NCBI GenBank assembly: GCA_013811805.1
Contig: JACCUM010000349.1
Coordinates: 1 to 21,179 of the forward strand
Reading direction: 5' to 3'
DNA from: Geodermatophilaceae bacterium
Lineage (GTDB): Bacteria > Actinomycetota > Actinomycetes > Mycobacteriales > Geodermatophilaceae
Length of the DNA stretch: 21,179 nucleotides
Shown: positions 13,912 through 21,031 of the stretch, one piece after another
Numbering within the stretch: position 1 is the first letter of the stretch
Layout of the letters: each line of letters opens with the position of its first letter
The notes under the pieces: model-generated
What the model was told of the DNA's origin: nothing
The model's input: only the letters and a program-made list of their open reading frames with translations
Databases searched by the model: none
Made by a program: the position numbers and the translations under genes

Positions 13912-15371
13912 TGTCCGGTGGTCATCGGCTGACCTGGCGCGAGGCCGCAAGCATCGTGGTGGTCGGCCTGCTCGGGGCCGTCATCGGTCTGGCGCTGGGC
14001 AACGCGGTGGGTAGCGTCACCAACCTCGGTCCGCTCGACGTGACGACCCGGCTGACGACGGGTGTCGGCTCGACTTTCGACGTGGGGGTTGCTGCGGTCC
14101 GCTTGGACACACCGGGCCCGGTCGGGCTGAGCATCACCGCCAACGATGTCCGCTTCTCCGGTCCCGCCGACCTGGCCGACACTCTCACGTCCTTCGGCGA
14201 CGTGGAGGCGGTGGCCGGCTCCCTGCGGCGCGCCACGCTCGCTCATTTGGGCGGTTACGTGGAGGTCGGCGCCGCTACCGGTCTGCTGCTCGGGCTGCTC
14301 ACCCACCGGCCGTTCCTGGGACGACCGGCCACGGGGCGGCGGCGGCGGGTCGTCCACGCCGCAGGGGCCTGGCTGGCGCTGGGCGCACTCGCGACGTCTG
14401 TCATCGGACCGTCGGTCAATCTGGCCAGGCGCTCGTGGACACCGGTGTCCGGCCTGTCCGTAGAGGGTCAGGTGGTCCCGAATGTCCTTGTGGCGGGAAA
14501 TCTGCTCGATGAAGCCGTACGGGTCCTGGAGGAGAACGAGAACTTCTACGAGCAGGTGCGACTCAGGACGGCGAGTGCCATGGCCGAGATCGCCGAGGAC
14601 GACGCGCAGCGCGGGCTGTCTGCGTTCGTCTTCGAGAGCGACCTGCACTGCAACCTGGGGATGACTCGGGTGATCAGTGAAGTGGCCGTCCAGTCCCAGG
14701 CGGGCTTCGTCCTGAGCGGCGGTGACATCACGATGAGCGGCACCCAACTCGAAGCGCTCTGCACCGACGTCTATGTCAGCCGACTGGACGGCACCCCACT
14801 CGTCCTGGTTCTGGGCAACCACGACTCGGTGCAGACCGGGGTCGATCTCGAGGCCAGCTCAGCGGGTGTGCTGCGCGGCGAACCCTTGCAGATCGAAGGC
14901 CTCACGCTGTTCGGGGACAGCGATCCGTACCGCTCCCAGATCGGGTCGCCGACGACTCTGCGCGGGGACGAGACCGCTGCTGAGTTCACTGACCGTATCG
15001 CCGAGACAGCCTGCGACACAGAGCCTGACGTCCTTGTCGTACACGATCCGGCACATGCAGCGTCAGCCATCGAGGACGAGTGCACACCGCTGGTGCTGTC
15101 CGGGCATCGGCACCGTGAGGAAGGGCCCAGGATCGAAGGAGACACGGTCGCCTACACCGTCGACAATTCCGGTGGTACGGGCGAGAACACACCGTCGTAC
15201 GGGCCATTGGCCACCAACAGCACGGTGGCCCTGTTCTACTACGACGCCGACACCGGTGCGGTGCGCGGTTATCGGACCGTGGAATTCGGCAGGGACGGTT
15301 CGGTCGAGGTGGCTGACTATCGCCAGCTCGACCCCGACCCCGACCGAGACAAGGTCAATCGGGGCGAGTGA
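13911..15371 (+). CDS. Membrane-anchored metallophosphoesterase
   Basis: A 486-aa protein. The N-terminus has a TM helix (14-33), an extracytoplasmic-looking beta-rich region (about 40-110), then two more hydrophobic helices (about 115-131 and 148-168) with an Arg-rich loop between. The C-terminal calcineurin-like domain has DLH (244-246), GGD (270-272), GNHD (302-305), VVHD (376-379) and GHRH (398-401), so all metal-binding blocks are present. The phosphoesterase domain probably faces outward, though topology is inferred. The substrate is unknown. Start ATG 13911 shares its A with the stop of the crotonase gene (TGATG), so the two are translationally coupled. The 3' end overlaps selB by 17 bp in convergent orientation. 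Confidence 0.9.
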   Translation: MSGGHRLTWREAASIVVVGLLGAVIGLALGNAVGSVTNLGPLDVTTRLTTGVGSTFDVGVAAVRLDTPGPVGLSITANDVRFSGPADLADTLTSFGDVEAVAGSLRRATLAHLGGYVEVGAATGLLLGLLTHRPFLGRPATGRRRRVVHAAGAWLALGALATSVIGPSVNLARRSWTPVSGLSVEGQVVPNVLVAGNLLDEAVRVLEENENFYEQVRLRTASAMAEIAEDDAQRGLSAFVFESDLHCNLGMTRVISEVAVQSQAGFVLSGGDITMSGTQLEALCTDVYVSRLDGTPLVLVLGNHDSVQTGVDLEASSAGVLRGEPLQIEGLTLFGDSDPYRSQIGSPTTLRGDETAAEFTDRIAETACDTEPDVLVVHDPAHAASAIEDECTPLVLSGHRHREEGPRIEGDTVAYTVDNSGGTGENTPSYGPLATNSTVALFYYDADTGAVRGYRTVEFGRDGSVEVADYRQLDPDPDRDKVNRGE

Positions 15372-17133
15372 GGCCAGCCTGGACGAGCCGGCGACGGTCA
15401 TCCGGTAGCCGTTGGGTCACCCCGGACGCGTCCAGCCACTGCAGCACTGGCAGCGCGACCCGCCGTGAGGTCTGCAGGGCGGTCCGCGCCTGGCTCGTGG
15501 TGAACGGTTGCTCGAGTCGCTCGAGTCGCGCTACAGCGACCTGGCGTGCGTCCGGTGCCAAGAACACTCCGTCCCCCACGTTGACCAGCAGCCCGGCCCG
15601 TACGGCCGCTGCCAGCATGACCGGAGTGAGGTCGAGCTGCGCGAGTTCAGCTGCACTGAAAGCGTCGAAGGGATTGCCACGTAGACGCTCCCGAATCGTT
15701 TCGATCCGCGCTTGAACCTCGTCGGGCAACGCGTCGGGCCGCTGTTCGGTCGACACGATCCGACCTGCCACCAGTCCCCAAGGGGAGGACACCAGCGCTG
15801 CCACCAGCCGGGGGTCGGGCAGGCCCAGCGAGCGGGCCACCGCGCCGACGGTCAGACCTGCATCCAGCCGATGCCGCCGCCGGTGTTCGGTCGCGAGTTC
15901 GGCCAGCCGGCCGGCCAGGGCCTGACGTGTCGTCGGATCGAGCAACCATCCGTCGATCGGCTCTGTGCTCGGCTGACCGTGGCCCAGGGTGTCGAAGACG
16001 GCGGCACTCTCGATGCCGCGTCGGCGCAACTCGCCGTCGGGATCGGGGCCCGCTGACAGCGCGGCCAATTCGACCGCGCGCCGAGCCGACTCACCCCGAC
16101 GACGGGCCAGCGGCCTGGGCAACGGATCGAGCACCGAGGCGCCAACGACCTTCCGGCTCCCCGGGTCCCGCAACAGCACCCGATCGCCGTAGGCCACCGC
16201 CAGAGGGCTCGGCAACGACAGCCGAACCGTACGATCGGCCAGCCTCCTGGTCCGGGCGGTGATCGCCGCAGTACCGATGTGCACGGTCAGCTGAGCCGGC
16301 AGGCGGTCGACCGCCGAGACCAGCAGCACGTCGAGGGCGGAGCTCACCGCCCACTTTCCGGGAGTCAGCAGCGCCTCCCCTCGGCGCACTTCCGCTGCGG
16401 CGATGCCACGAAGGTTGACCGCCACTCGGGCCACCGCCTCCACCGTGGACATCTGATCGTTCATGCTCTGCAACCCGCGGATCACCACAGGGCGCCGGGT
16501 CCCGGCCACGACCAACTCGTCTCCGGTCTGGAGCCGACCAGCGGACAGGGTTGCGGTGACCACAGTCCCGGCACCACGGATGCTGAAGACCCGATCGAGC
16601 CACAGCCGAGTGGGCGCAGCGGTATCCGGCTTCGGCAGACCGGCGACCAGGGTTCCCAGCGCCTTCCGGAGGTCGTCGAGGCCGTCGCCCGTGACCGCGC
16701 TACAGGACACCACTGGCATGCCAGACAGCCCGGTCCCGGCCAACCACTCGGGCAGATCGGCCAGCAGCGGAGCCGGGTCGGCCAGATCGCTGCGAGTCAC
16801 GACTACCAAGCCGTCGACCACGCCGAGCGCATCGAGGATCTCGACGTGCTCCTGCGTCTGAGCCGACCAGCCGCCGTCGGCGGCCACGACCAGCACAACG
16901 GCGGGTACGGGGCCGACGCCGGCCAGCATCGTGCCCACGAAACGCTCGTGCCCCGGAACATCGACGAAGGCCATCCGCTGACCGCCGGGCAGAGTCGTCC
17001 AGGCGAAGCCGAGGTCGATGGTCAATCCGCGGCGGCGCTCCTCGGCGTACCGATCCGGCTCCATGCCGGTCAGTGCCCGGACCAGGGTGGACTTCCCGTG
17101 GTCGACGTGACCGGCAGTGGCTAGGACGTACAC
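15355..17133 (-). CDS. selB: Selenocysteine-specific elongation factor SelB
   Basis: A 592-aa translational GTPase that brings Sec-tRNA(Sec) to UGA codons with a SECIS hairpin. G1 GHVDHGKS is at 8-15, the G2 region RGLTIDLGF at 35-43, and DVPGHE at 58-63. G4 reads TRSD (113-116) rather than N/TKxD. EF-Tu-like domains II and III follow, then winged-helix repeats from about residue 420 that bind the SECIS RNA. Length is close to the E. coli protein (614 aa). The start is GTG 17133-17131, giving the family N-terminus MYVLATAGHVDHGK; it overlaps the selA stop by 13 nt. A ribosome binding site at normal spacing is weak, so translation may depend on coupling to selA. Confidence 0.96.
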   Translation of the reverse strand: MYVLATAGHVDHGKSTLVRALTGMEPDRYAEERRRGLTIDLGFAWTTLPGGQRMAFVDVPGHERFVGTMLAGVGPVPAVVLVVAADGGWSAQTQEHVEILDALGVVDGLVVVTRSDLADPAPLLADLPEWLAGTGLSGMPVVSCSAVTGDGLDDLRKALGTLVAGLPKPDTAAPTRLWLDRVFSIRGAGTVVTATLSAGRLQTGDELVVAGTRRPVVIRGLQSMNDQMSTVEAVARVAVNLRGIAAAEVRRGEALLTPGKWAVSSALDVLLVSAVDRLPAQLTVHIGTAAITARTRRLADRTVRLSLPSPLAVAYGDRVLLRDPGSRKVVGASVLDPLPRPLARRRGESARRAVELAALSAGPDPDGELRRRGIESAAVFDTLGHGQPSTEPIDGWLLDPTTRQALAGRLAELATEHRRRHRLDAGLTVGAVARSLGLPDPRLVAALVSSPWGLVAGRIVSTEQRPDALPDEVQARIETIRERLRGNPFDAFSAAELAQLDLTPVMLAAAVRAGLLVNVGDGVFLAPDARQVAVARLERLEQPFTTSQARTALQTSRRVALPVLQWLDASGVTQRLPDDRRRLVQAGLTRPD

Positions 17134-18476
17134 GTCTCGATCCGAGTGGCTCCTTCGTCTCCGACGGTTCCATTCATGGACAGCTGGGCGGCTGTGACCG
17201 CGACATACAGCACCTCATCCTCCAGGGGATCCAGAGCGCGCAGATCGAGCAGGCACCGGTCTCGCTCGATCCGGGCGAGAACTGGCTGCTGCCCGGTGCG
17301 AAGGGCGGCGGCGTAAGCCGAGGGCAGGCTGACTGCGGCACTGGCCAGGGTGACTCCGGGGGCGCCACCGCCGCCCACCCGGGCGGCGCTCTCGACCGCG
17401 CTGGCAGGAATCCCTTTGTCCTGCAGTCTGATAGCCATTCGTCGGGCCCGCTCACGCAAGTGATCGGTGTCGGCTTCAAGTGCTTGGAGTACGGGCGAGC
17501 GCGGGCCCCGCAGGGTGGCTTCCAGCGCCGAAAGGGTGAGTTTGTCCACGCGTAGGGCGCGCGCCAGCGGATGCCGACGCAGCATCTCGACCAGGTCGAG
17601 GCGACCCAGGACCAGGCCGGACTGGGGTCCACCGAGGAGCTTGTCGCCGCTCGCCGTCACCAGGGCGGCACCGGCGGCCAGTGTTGACTGCGCATCCGGT
17701 TCGTCGGGGATCGCCGGATGCGGCCCCAGCAACCCCGATCCCACATCGCAGACCACCGGCACGGCCAGCGCCGAGAGCCGTCCCACCTCGACCGCGGAGG
17801 TGAACCCGCGTACGACGAAATTCGACGGATGGACCTTAAGCACGAAACCGGTGTCCGGACCAACCGCAGCTGCGTAGTCCTCGAAGGCGACCCGGTTCGT
17901 CGTACCGACCTCGCGAAGTTGAGCCCCGGTAGACACCAAGAGGTCCGGGATCCGGAACCCGTCACCGATCTCGACCAGTTCGCCGCGGGCGACGACGATC
18001 TCCTTGCCCTGTGCCAGAGCGGTGGCGGCCAGCACGAGGGCTGCGGCACCGTTGTTGACGATCAGTGCGGCCTGCGCCGCTGCAACGGCGGCGCAGAGCG
18101 CGTCGACCGCGCCCCTTCCCCGTCGCCCGCGACGCCCGGTGTCGAGATCCAGCTCCACGTCAGTGGTGCCGCTGGCCGCAATCAGCGCTGCGACGGCCGC
18201 CGTCGACAGCGGGGCACGACCAAGGTTTGTGTGCACCAGGACACCGGTGGCGTTGACGACCGGGCGCAGTGTGGCCGCCGTCGCCGGTAGGGCACGAACG
18301 GTTTCCTCGACCACGTTTCCGGGGGCGAGAGTCCCTGTCCGGACCAGTTCCTGGACTCCGGCAATGATTCGTTTGACCAGCGGGCGACCCAGCCGTGAAC
18401 AGGCGTCGGCCAGTCGGGGATCGGCCAGCACGTCGTCGGTGCGCGGCACCTGTCTGCGGGGGTCGTCGCCACCCAT
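17121..18476 (-). CDS. selA: L-seryl-tRNA(Sec) selenium transferase SelA
   Basis: A 451-aa PLP enzyme that converts Ser-tRNA(Sec) to Sec-tRNA(Sec) using selenophosphate. The N-terminal tRNA-binding region (PRTDDVLADPRLADACSRLGRPLVKRII) is present. The PLP fold has NATGVLVHTNLGRAPL (75-90), NNGAAALVL (141-149), RGELVEIGDGFRIPDLL (164-180), GTTNR (191-195) and the Schiff-base lysine K279 in SGDKLLGGPQ. ATG 18476-18474 gives normal family length. The open frame extends far upstream to 19214, but that is antisense to selD and is rejected. An intermediate ATG near 18510 is possible. selA and selB form an operon, and selD diverges from the same short intergenic region. Confidence 0.95.
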   Translation of the reverse strand: MGGDDPRRQVPRTDDVLADPRLADACSRLGRPLVKRIIAGVQELVRTGTLAPGNVVEETVRALPATAATLRPVVNATGVLVHTNLGRAPLSTAAVAALIAASGTTDVELDLDTGRRGRRGRGAVDALCAAVAAAQAALIVNNGAAALVLAATALAQGKEIVVARGELVEIGDGFRIPDLLVSTGAQLREVGTTNRVAFEDYAAAVGPDTGFVLKVHPSNFVVRGFTSAVEVGRLSALAVPVVCDVGSGLLGPHPAIPDEPDAQSTLAAGAALVTASGDKLLGGPQSGLVLGRLDLVEMLRRHPLARALRVDKLTLSALEATLRGPRSPVLQALEADTDHLRERARRMAIRLQDKGIPASAVESAARVGGGGAPGVTLASAAVSLPSAYAAALRTGQQPVLARIERDRCLLDLRALDPLEDEVLYVAVTAAQLSMNGTVGDEGATRIETCTS

Positions 18477-18593
18477 TGCGCCGACTCTACGTCGATCGCG
18501 AGGCCGCATCGAACCCCGTGCCCGCGGGAACACCCGACCAATCACCGGCACCACGTTCGAAGCACGTGCCCGGCACCGGGGATGACGTCGATC

Positions 18594-18599
18594 TACAGT
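18594..18599 (+). promoter_or_regulatory. Possible -10 box of selD, leaderless arrangement
   Basis: TACAGT fits the actinobacterial TAnnnT pattern and ends six bases before GTG 18606. Transcription would start at or next to that GTG. No clear -35 hexamer is visible. This is one reason for preferring 18606 over ATG 18582 as the selD start. Confidence 0.35.
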
Positions 18600-18605
18600 C
18601 GCAGA

Positions 18606-19640
18606 GTGACCCGAACAGTCCTTGCGCACGCGGACTCGACCCGGACGTCGTTCCGGTTGACCAGCTATGCACACGGCGGCGGCTGCGCGTGCAAGATCCC
18701 ACCCGGGGAACTCGAATCGATGGTCGCCGGGCTCGGGCGGCCGACGCTGACCGGTCACGGCGTCGGTGAGCTGATCGTGGGCCTGGAGTCTGGCGACGAC
18801 GCCGCTGTGGTCCGGATCGCGAACGGTCAAGCCGTCATCGCCACCGCCGACTTCTTTACCCCCGTGGTCGACGACGCGTACGACTGGGGCCGGATCGCTG
18901 CTGCGAACGCGTTGTCCGACGTCTACGCCATGGGCGGTACCCCGATCGTGGCGGTCAACCTGCTTGGCTGGCCCCGGGATGTGCTTCCGATGGAACTCGC
19001 CGCGGAGACGCTGCGAGGTGGCCTGGACGTCGCCCGGCTCGCCGGCTGTCACGTCGGTGGCGGGCACAGCGTGGACGATCCAGAGCCCAAGTACGGCATG
19101 GCGGTCACCGGGATCGGCGATCCGGAAAAGCTCATTCGCAACGATGCCGCCCACGTCGGCCTGCCGCTCTCGCTGAGCAAGCCGCTGGGCGTCGGCGTCC
19201 TGAATAATCGGCACAAGGTGACCGGTGAGGTGTTCGACAACGCCGTCGCAACGATGACCGAACTCAACCGGGACGCCTCCTGCGCCGCCTTGGCCGCTGG
19301 CATCTGCGCGGGCACGGATGTCACCGGCTTCGGCCTACTGGGTCATCTGTTCAAGCTTGCCCGGGCCAGCGGGGTCACTGCGATCCTCGAAAGCGGCGCC
19401 GTACCCCTGCTCGACGGTGCGCGCGAAGCCGTCCGCGACGGGTACGTATCCGGCGGTACCCGTCGCAACCTGGAGTGGGTCGGTGCGGCAGCCGACCTGT
19501 CCACCGTGGACGAGCAGACGGCTCTGCTGCTCGCCGATGCGCAAACCTCCGGCGGGCTGCTCCTGGTCGGCGAGATTCCCGGCGCGACGGTGATCGGGGA
19601 GATCGTCGTGGCGCAGGAACACGCCATCGTCGTGCGCTGA
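18606..19640 (+). CDS. selD: Selenide, water dikinase SelD (selenophosphate synthetase)
   Basis: About 344 aa. It makes selenophosphate from selenide and ATP for SelA. The active-site segment SYAHGGGCACKIPP holds the catalytic Cys (C27, equivalent to E. coli C17) and Lys (K30, equivalent to K20). It is a Cys form and does not itself need selenocysteine. SGDDAAVV, TADFFTPVVDDAYDWGRIAAANALSDVYAMGG, GGHSVDDPEPKYGMAVTG and TDVTGFGLLGHLFKLA are family hallmarks. GTG 18606 is chosen for the TACAGT box just before it. ATG 18582, in the same frame, would add eight residues and cannot be excluded. It is divergent from selAB. Confidence 0.95.
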   Translation: MTRTVLAHADSTRTSFRLTSYAHGGGCACKIPPGELESMVAGLGRPTLTGHGVGELIVGLESGDDAAVVRIANGQAVIATADFFTPVVDDAYDWGRIAAANALSDVYAMGGTPIVAVNLLGWPRDVLPMELAAETLRGGLDVARLAGCHVGGGHSVDDPEPKYGMAVTGIGDPEKLIRNDAAHVGLPLSLSKPLGVGVLNNRHKVTGEVFDNAVATMTELNRDASCAALAAGICAGTDVTGFGLLGHLFKLARASGVTAILESGAVPLLDGAREAVRDGYVSGGTRRNLEWVGAAADLSTVDEQTALLLADAQTSGGLLLVGEIPGATVIGEIVVAQEHAIVVR

Positions 19641-19656
19641 CGGGCAAGACCCCGTC
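19639..19656 (+). terminator. Candidate hairpin terminator after selD
   Basis: A six-base stem GACGGG / CCCGTC with a six-base loop starts inside the selD stop codon. No U-tract follows, which is common in high-GC actinobacteria but makes the call weak. It is followed 12 bp later by a larger inverted repeat. Confidence 0.4.
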
Positions 19657-19668
19657 CATCTGCCGGCC

Positions 19669-19732
19669 TTGCCTACCTGGTGCCGCGACGCACCGTCGAT
19701 CATCTCGGCGTGTCGGCCCACCAGCTAGGCAA
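19669..19732. repeat. Imperfect 14-bp inverted repeat with 36-bp spacer between selD and the MDR gene
   Basis: The left arm TTGCCTACCTGGTG (19669-19682) pairs with the right arm CACCAGCTAGGCAA (19719-19732) at 13 of 14 positions. The spacer holds a small nested hairpin, CGACG-CAC-CGTCG. It lies in the 129-bp gap between selD and the oxidoreductase gene. It could form a branched RNA structure, a terminator or a regulator site. I do not recognise it. Confidence 0.75.
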
Positions 19733-19756
19733 AGCAGTGATCGCCACTCATCGCGC

Positions 19757-19762
19757 TAGCGT
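19757..19762 (+). promoter_or_regulatory. Possible -10 box of the MDR oxidoreductase gene
   Basis: TAGCGT fits TAnnnT and ends seven bases before ATG 19770, the spacing of a leaderless transcript. The -35 region is not recognisable. The right arm of the inverted repeat ends 24 bp upstream, so a factor bound there could touch RNA polymerase. Confidence 0.35.
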
Positions 19763-19769
19763 GAGGGCC

Positions 19770-20738
19770 ATGCTTGCCGCCTACGTCTCCAAGCCCGCCC
19801 CGGACGACCCACTGTCCGCCCTCGAGGTGGGAGATCGGCCCGAGCCCGAGGCCACCGACGGGTGGACCACTGTGACCGTGAAGGCCGCTTCGCTCAACCA
19901 CCACGATGTCTTCTCACTGCGCGGTGTCGGCCTGCCCGAGGACCGGATGCCGATGATTCTGGGCTGTGATGCCGCCGGGACCGACGAGCACGGCAACGAC
20001 GTCGTCGTCCACGCGGTGCTCAGCGACCCGTCCTGGCAGGGCGATGAGACTCTGGACCCGAAACGTTCGCTGCTGTCCGAGCGATATCAGGGGACGCTGG
20101 CTGAGCAGGTGCTGGTCCCGACCCGCAACGTGGTCCCCAAGCCGGCCGAGCTGTCCTTCCCCGAGGCCGCGTGCCTCGCGACAGCGTGGCTGACCGCCTA
20201 CCGGATGCTGTTCACCAAGTCCGGCGTTCGACCGGGTGACACGGTCCTGGTGCAGGGCGCCAGCGGTGGCGTCGCGACCGCCTTGATCTCCCTCGCCAGT
20301 GCCGCCGGGATCCGAGTATGGGCGACCGGCCGTACCGAGGAAAAGCGGGCACTGGCAACCGAACTCGGCGCGCACGCGACCTTCGAGTCCGGCGCCCGGT
20401 TGCCCGAACGGGTCGACGCGGTCTTCGAGACCGTCGGCGAGGCAACCTGGTCGCACAGCCTGAAGTCGCTGAAACCCGGCGGCCGCGTCGTCGTGTCGGG
20501 GTCGACAAGTGGTGCTGCTCCGTCGGCTGACCTGCAGCGGGTGTTCTTCCTGCAGCTGTCGGTGATCGGCTCGACGATGGGAACTCGCGACGAGCTCGTC
20601 CGGCTGATCCAGTTCTGCCAGACCAGCGGGGTACGGCCGCGCATCGATGTCGAGCTGCCGCTGTCCGACGCCCACGAGGGGTTCGGCCGGATGATCGACG
20701 GACATACCGCCGGCAAGATCGTCTTCATCCTCGACTGA
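19770..20738 (+). CDS. Zinc-independent MDR family oxidoreductase (quinone oxidoreductase-like)
   Basis: A 322-aa medium-chain dehydrogenase/reductase. The GroES-like N-terminal part includes ASLNHHDVFSLRG (40-52) and LGCDAAGTDEHGNDVVVH (64-81). The nucleotide-binding domain has GASGGVATALISLA (163-176), then WATGRTEEKRALATELGA. No full set of catalytic or structural zinc ligands is visible, which points to the NADPH quinone oxidoreductase branch. ATG 19770 is used because homology begins there; the frame is open from 19680, but that part overlaps the inverted repeat. The substrate is unknown. It follows selD on the same strand after 129 bp but probably has its own promoter. Confidence 0.9.
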   Translation: MLAAYVSKPAPDDPLSALEVGDRPEPEATDGWTTVTVKAASLNHHDVFSLRGVGLPEDRMPMILGCDAAGTDEHGNDVVVHAVLSDPSWQGDETLDPKRSLLSERYQGTLAEQVLVPTRNVVPKPAELSFPEAACLATAWLTAYRMLFTKSGVRPGDTVLVQGASGGVATALISLASAAGIRVWATGRTEEKRALATELGAHATFESGARLPERVDAVFETVGEATWSHSLKSLKPGGRVVVSGSTSGAAPSADLQRVFFLQLSVIGSTMGTRDELVRLIQFCQTSGVRPRIDVELPLSDAHEGFGRMIDGHTAGKIVFILD

Positions 20739-20787
20739 GCGCGCCTCGGCAGCACACCACGAGCTCGACCACATTGTCGATCGACTC

Positions 20788-20828
20788 AGGGGCACCCTGA
20801 CACGCACCTAACGTTGCAGGGTGCCCCT
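20788..20828. terminator. 12-bp-stem hairpin, candidate terminator after the MDR gene
   Basis: A perfect 12-base stem AGGGGCACCCTG / CAGGGTGCCCCT encloses a 17-base loop, 49 bp after the oxidoreductase stop. The stem is GC-rich without a T-tract. It overlaps TTG 20814, the possible start of the next small frame, so it could also affect that gene's expression. Confidence 0.5.
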
Positions 20829-21031
20829 CAGTCCGACGCGCGCCTGCTCTACGGCCTGGGGGGACTTGCCCTCCTGATCGGTGAGGGGGCGTTCTTCCTG
20901 GCGACCTGGGCACAGTCACCGGCGAAGAGATCCCGCTGCTGGCCATCGCTGTGCGGCTCACCTGGACGGTGTTTGCGGTCGGGCTAGCAGTGCTGGCCTT
21001 CCGTCACGACGAGGGCCAGCGGTTCCGCTGA
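20814..21031 (+). pseudogene. Small two-TM protein gene with an apparent frameshift
   Basis: From TTG 20814 one frame codes QSDARLLYGLGGLALLIGEG, continuing AFFLATW, a clear first TM segment. After about 20909 the hydrophobic coding pattern moves to another frame, reading GTVTGEEIPLLAIAVRLTW and then TVFAVGLAVLAFRHDEGQRFR to a TGA at 21029-21031. The first frame alone stops at a TAG at 20985 after a low-quality tail. Joined, the two parts would make a compact protein of about 70 aa with two TM helices and a charged end. A single-base indel near 20905-20915, natural or from sequencing, is the simplest explanation. The family is not recognised and the start is uncertain. Confidence 0.45.

Noticed and set aside
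13869..14822. A 317-codon minus-strand frame opposite the metallophosphoesterase
   Set aside because: It is antisense to a gene with clear metal-binding motifs, and its translation is rich in Gln, His and Arg as in shadow frames.
18690..18720. Selenocysteine at the SelD active site
   Set aside because: The catalytic position is encoded by TGC (Cys), not TGA.
18477..19214. N-terminal extension of selA to 697 residues
   Set aside because: It would run antisense through selD, and SelA homology begins near 18476.
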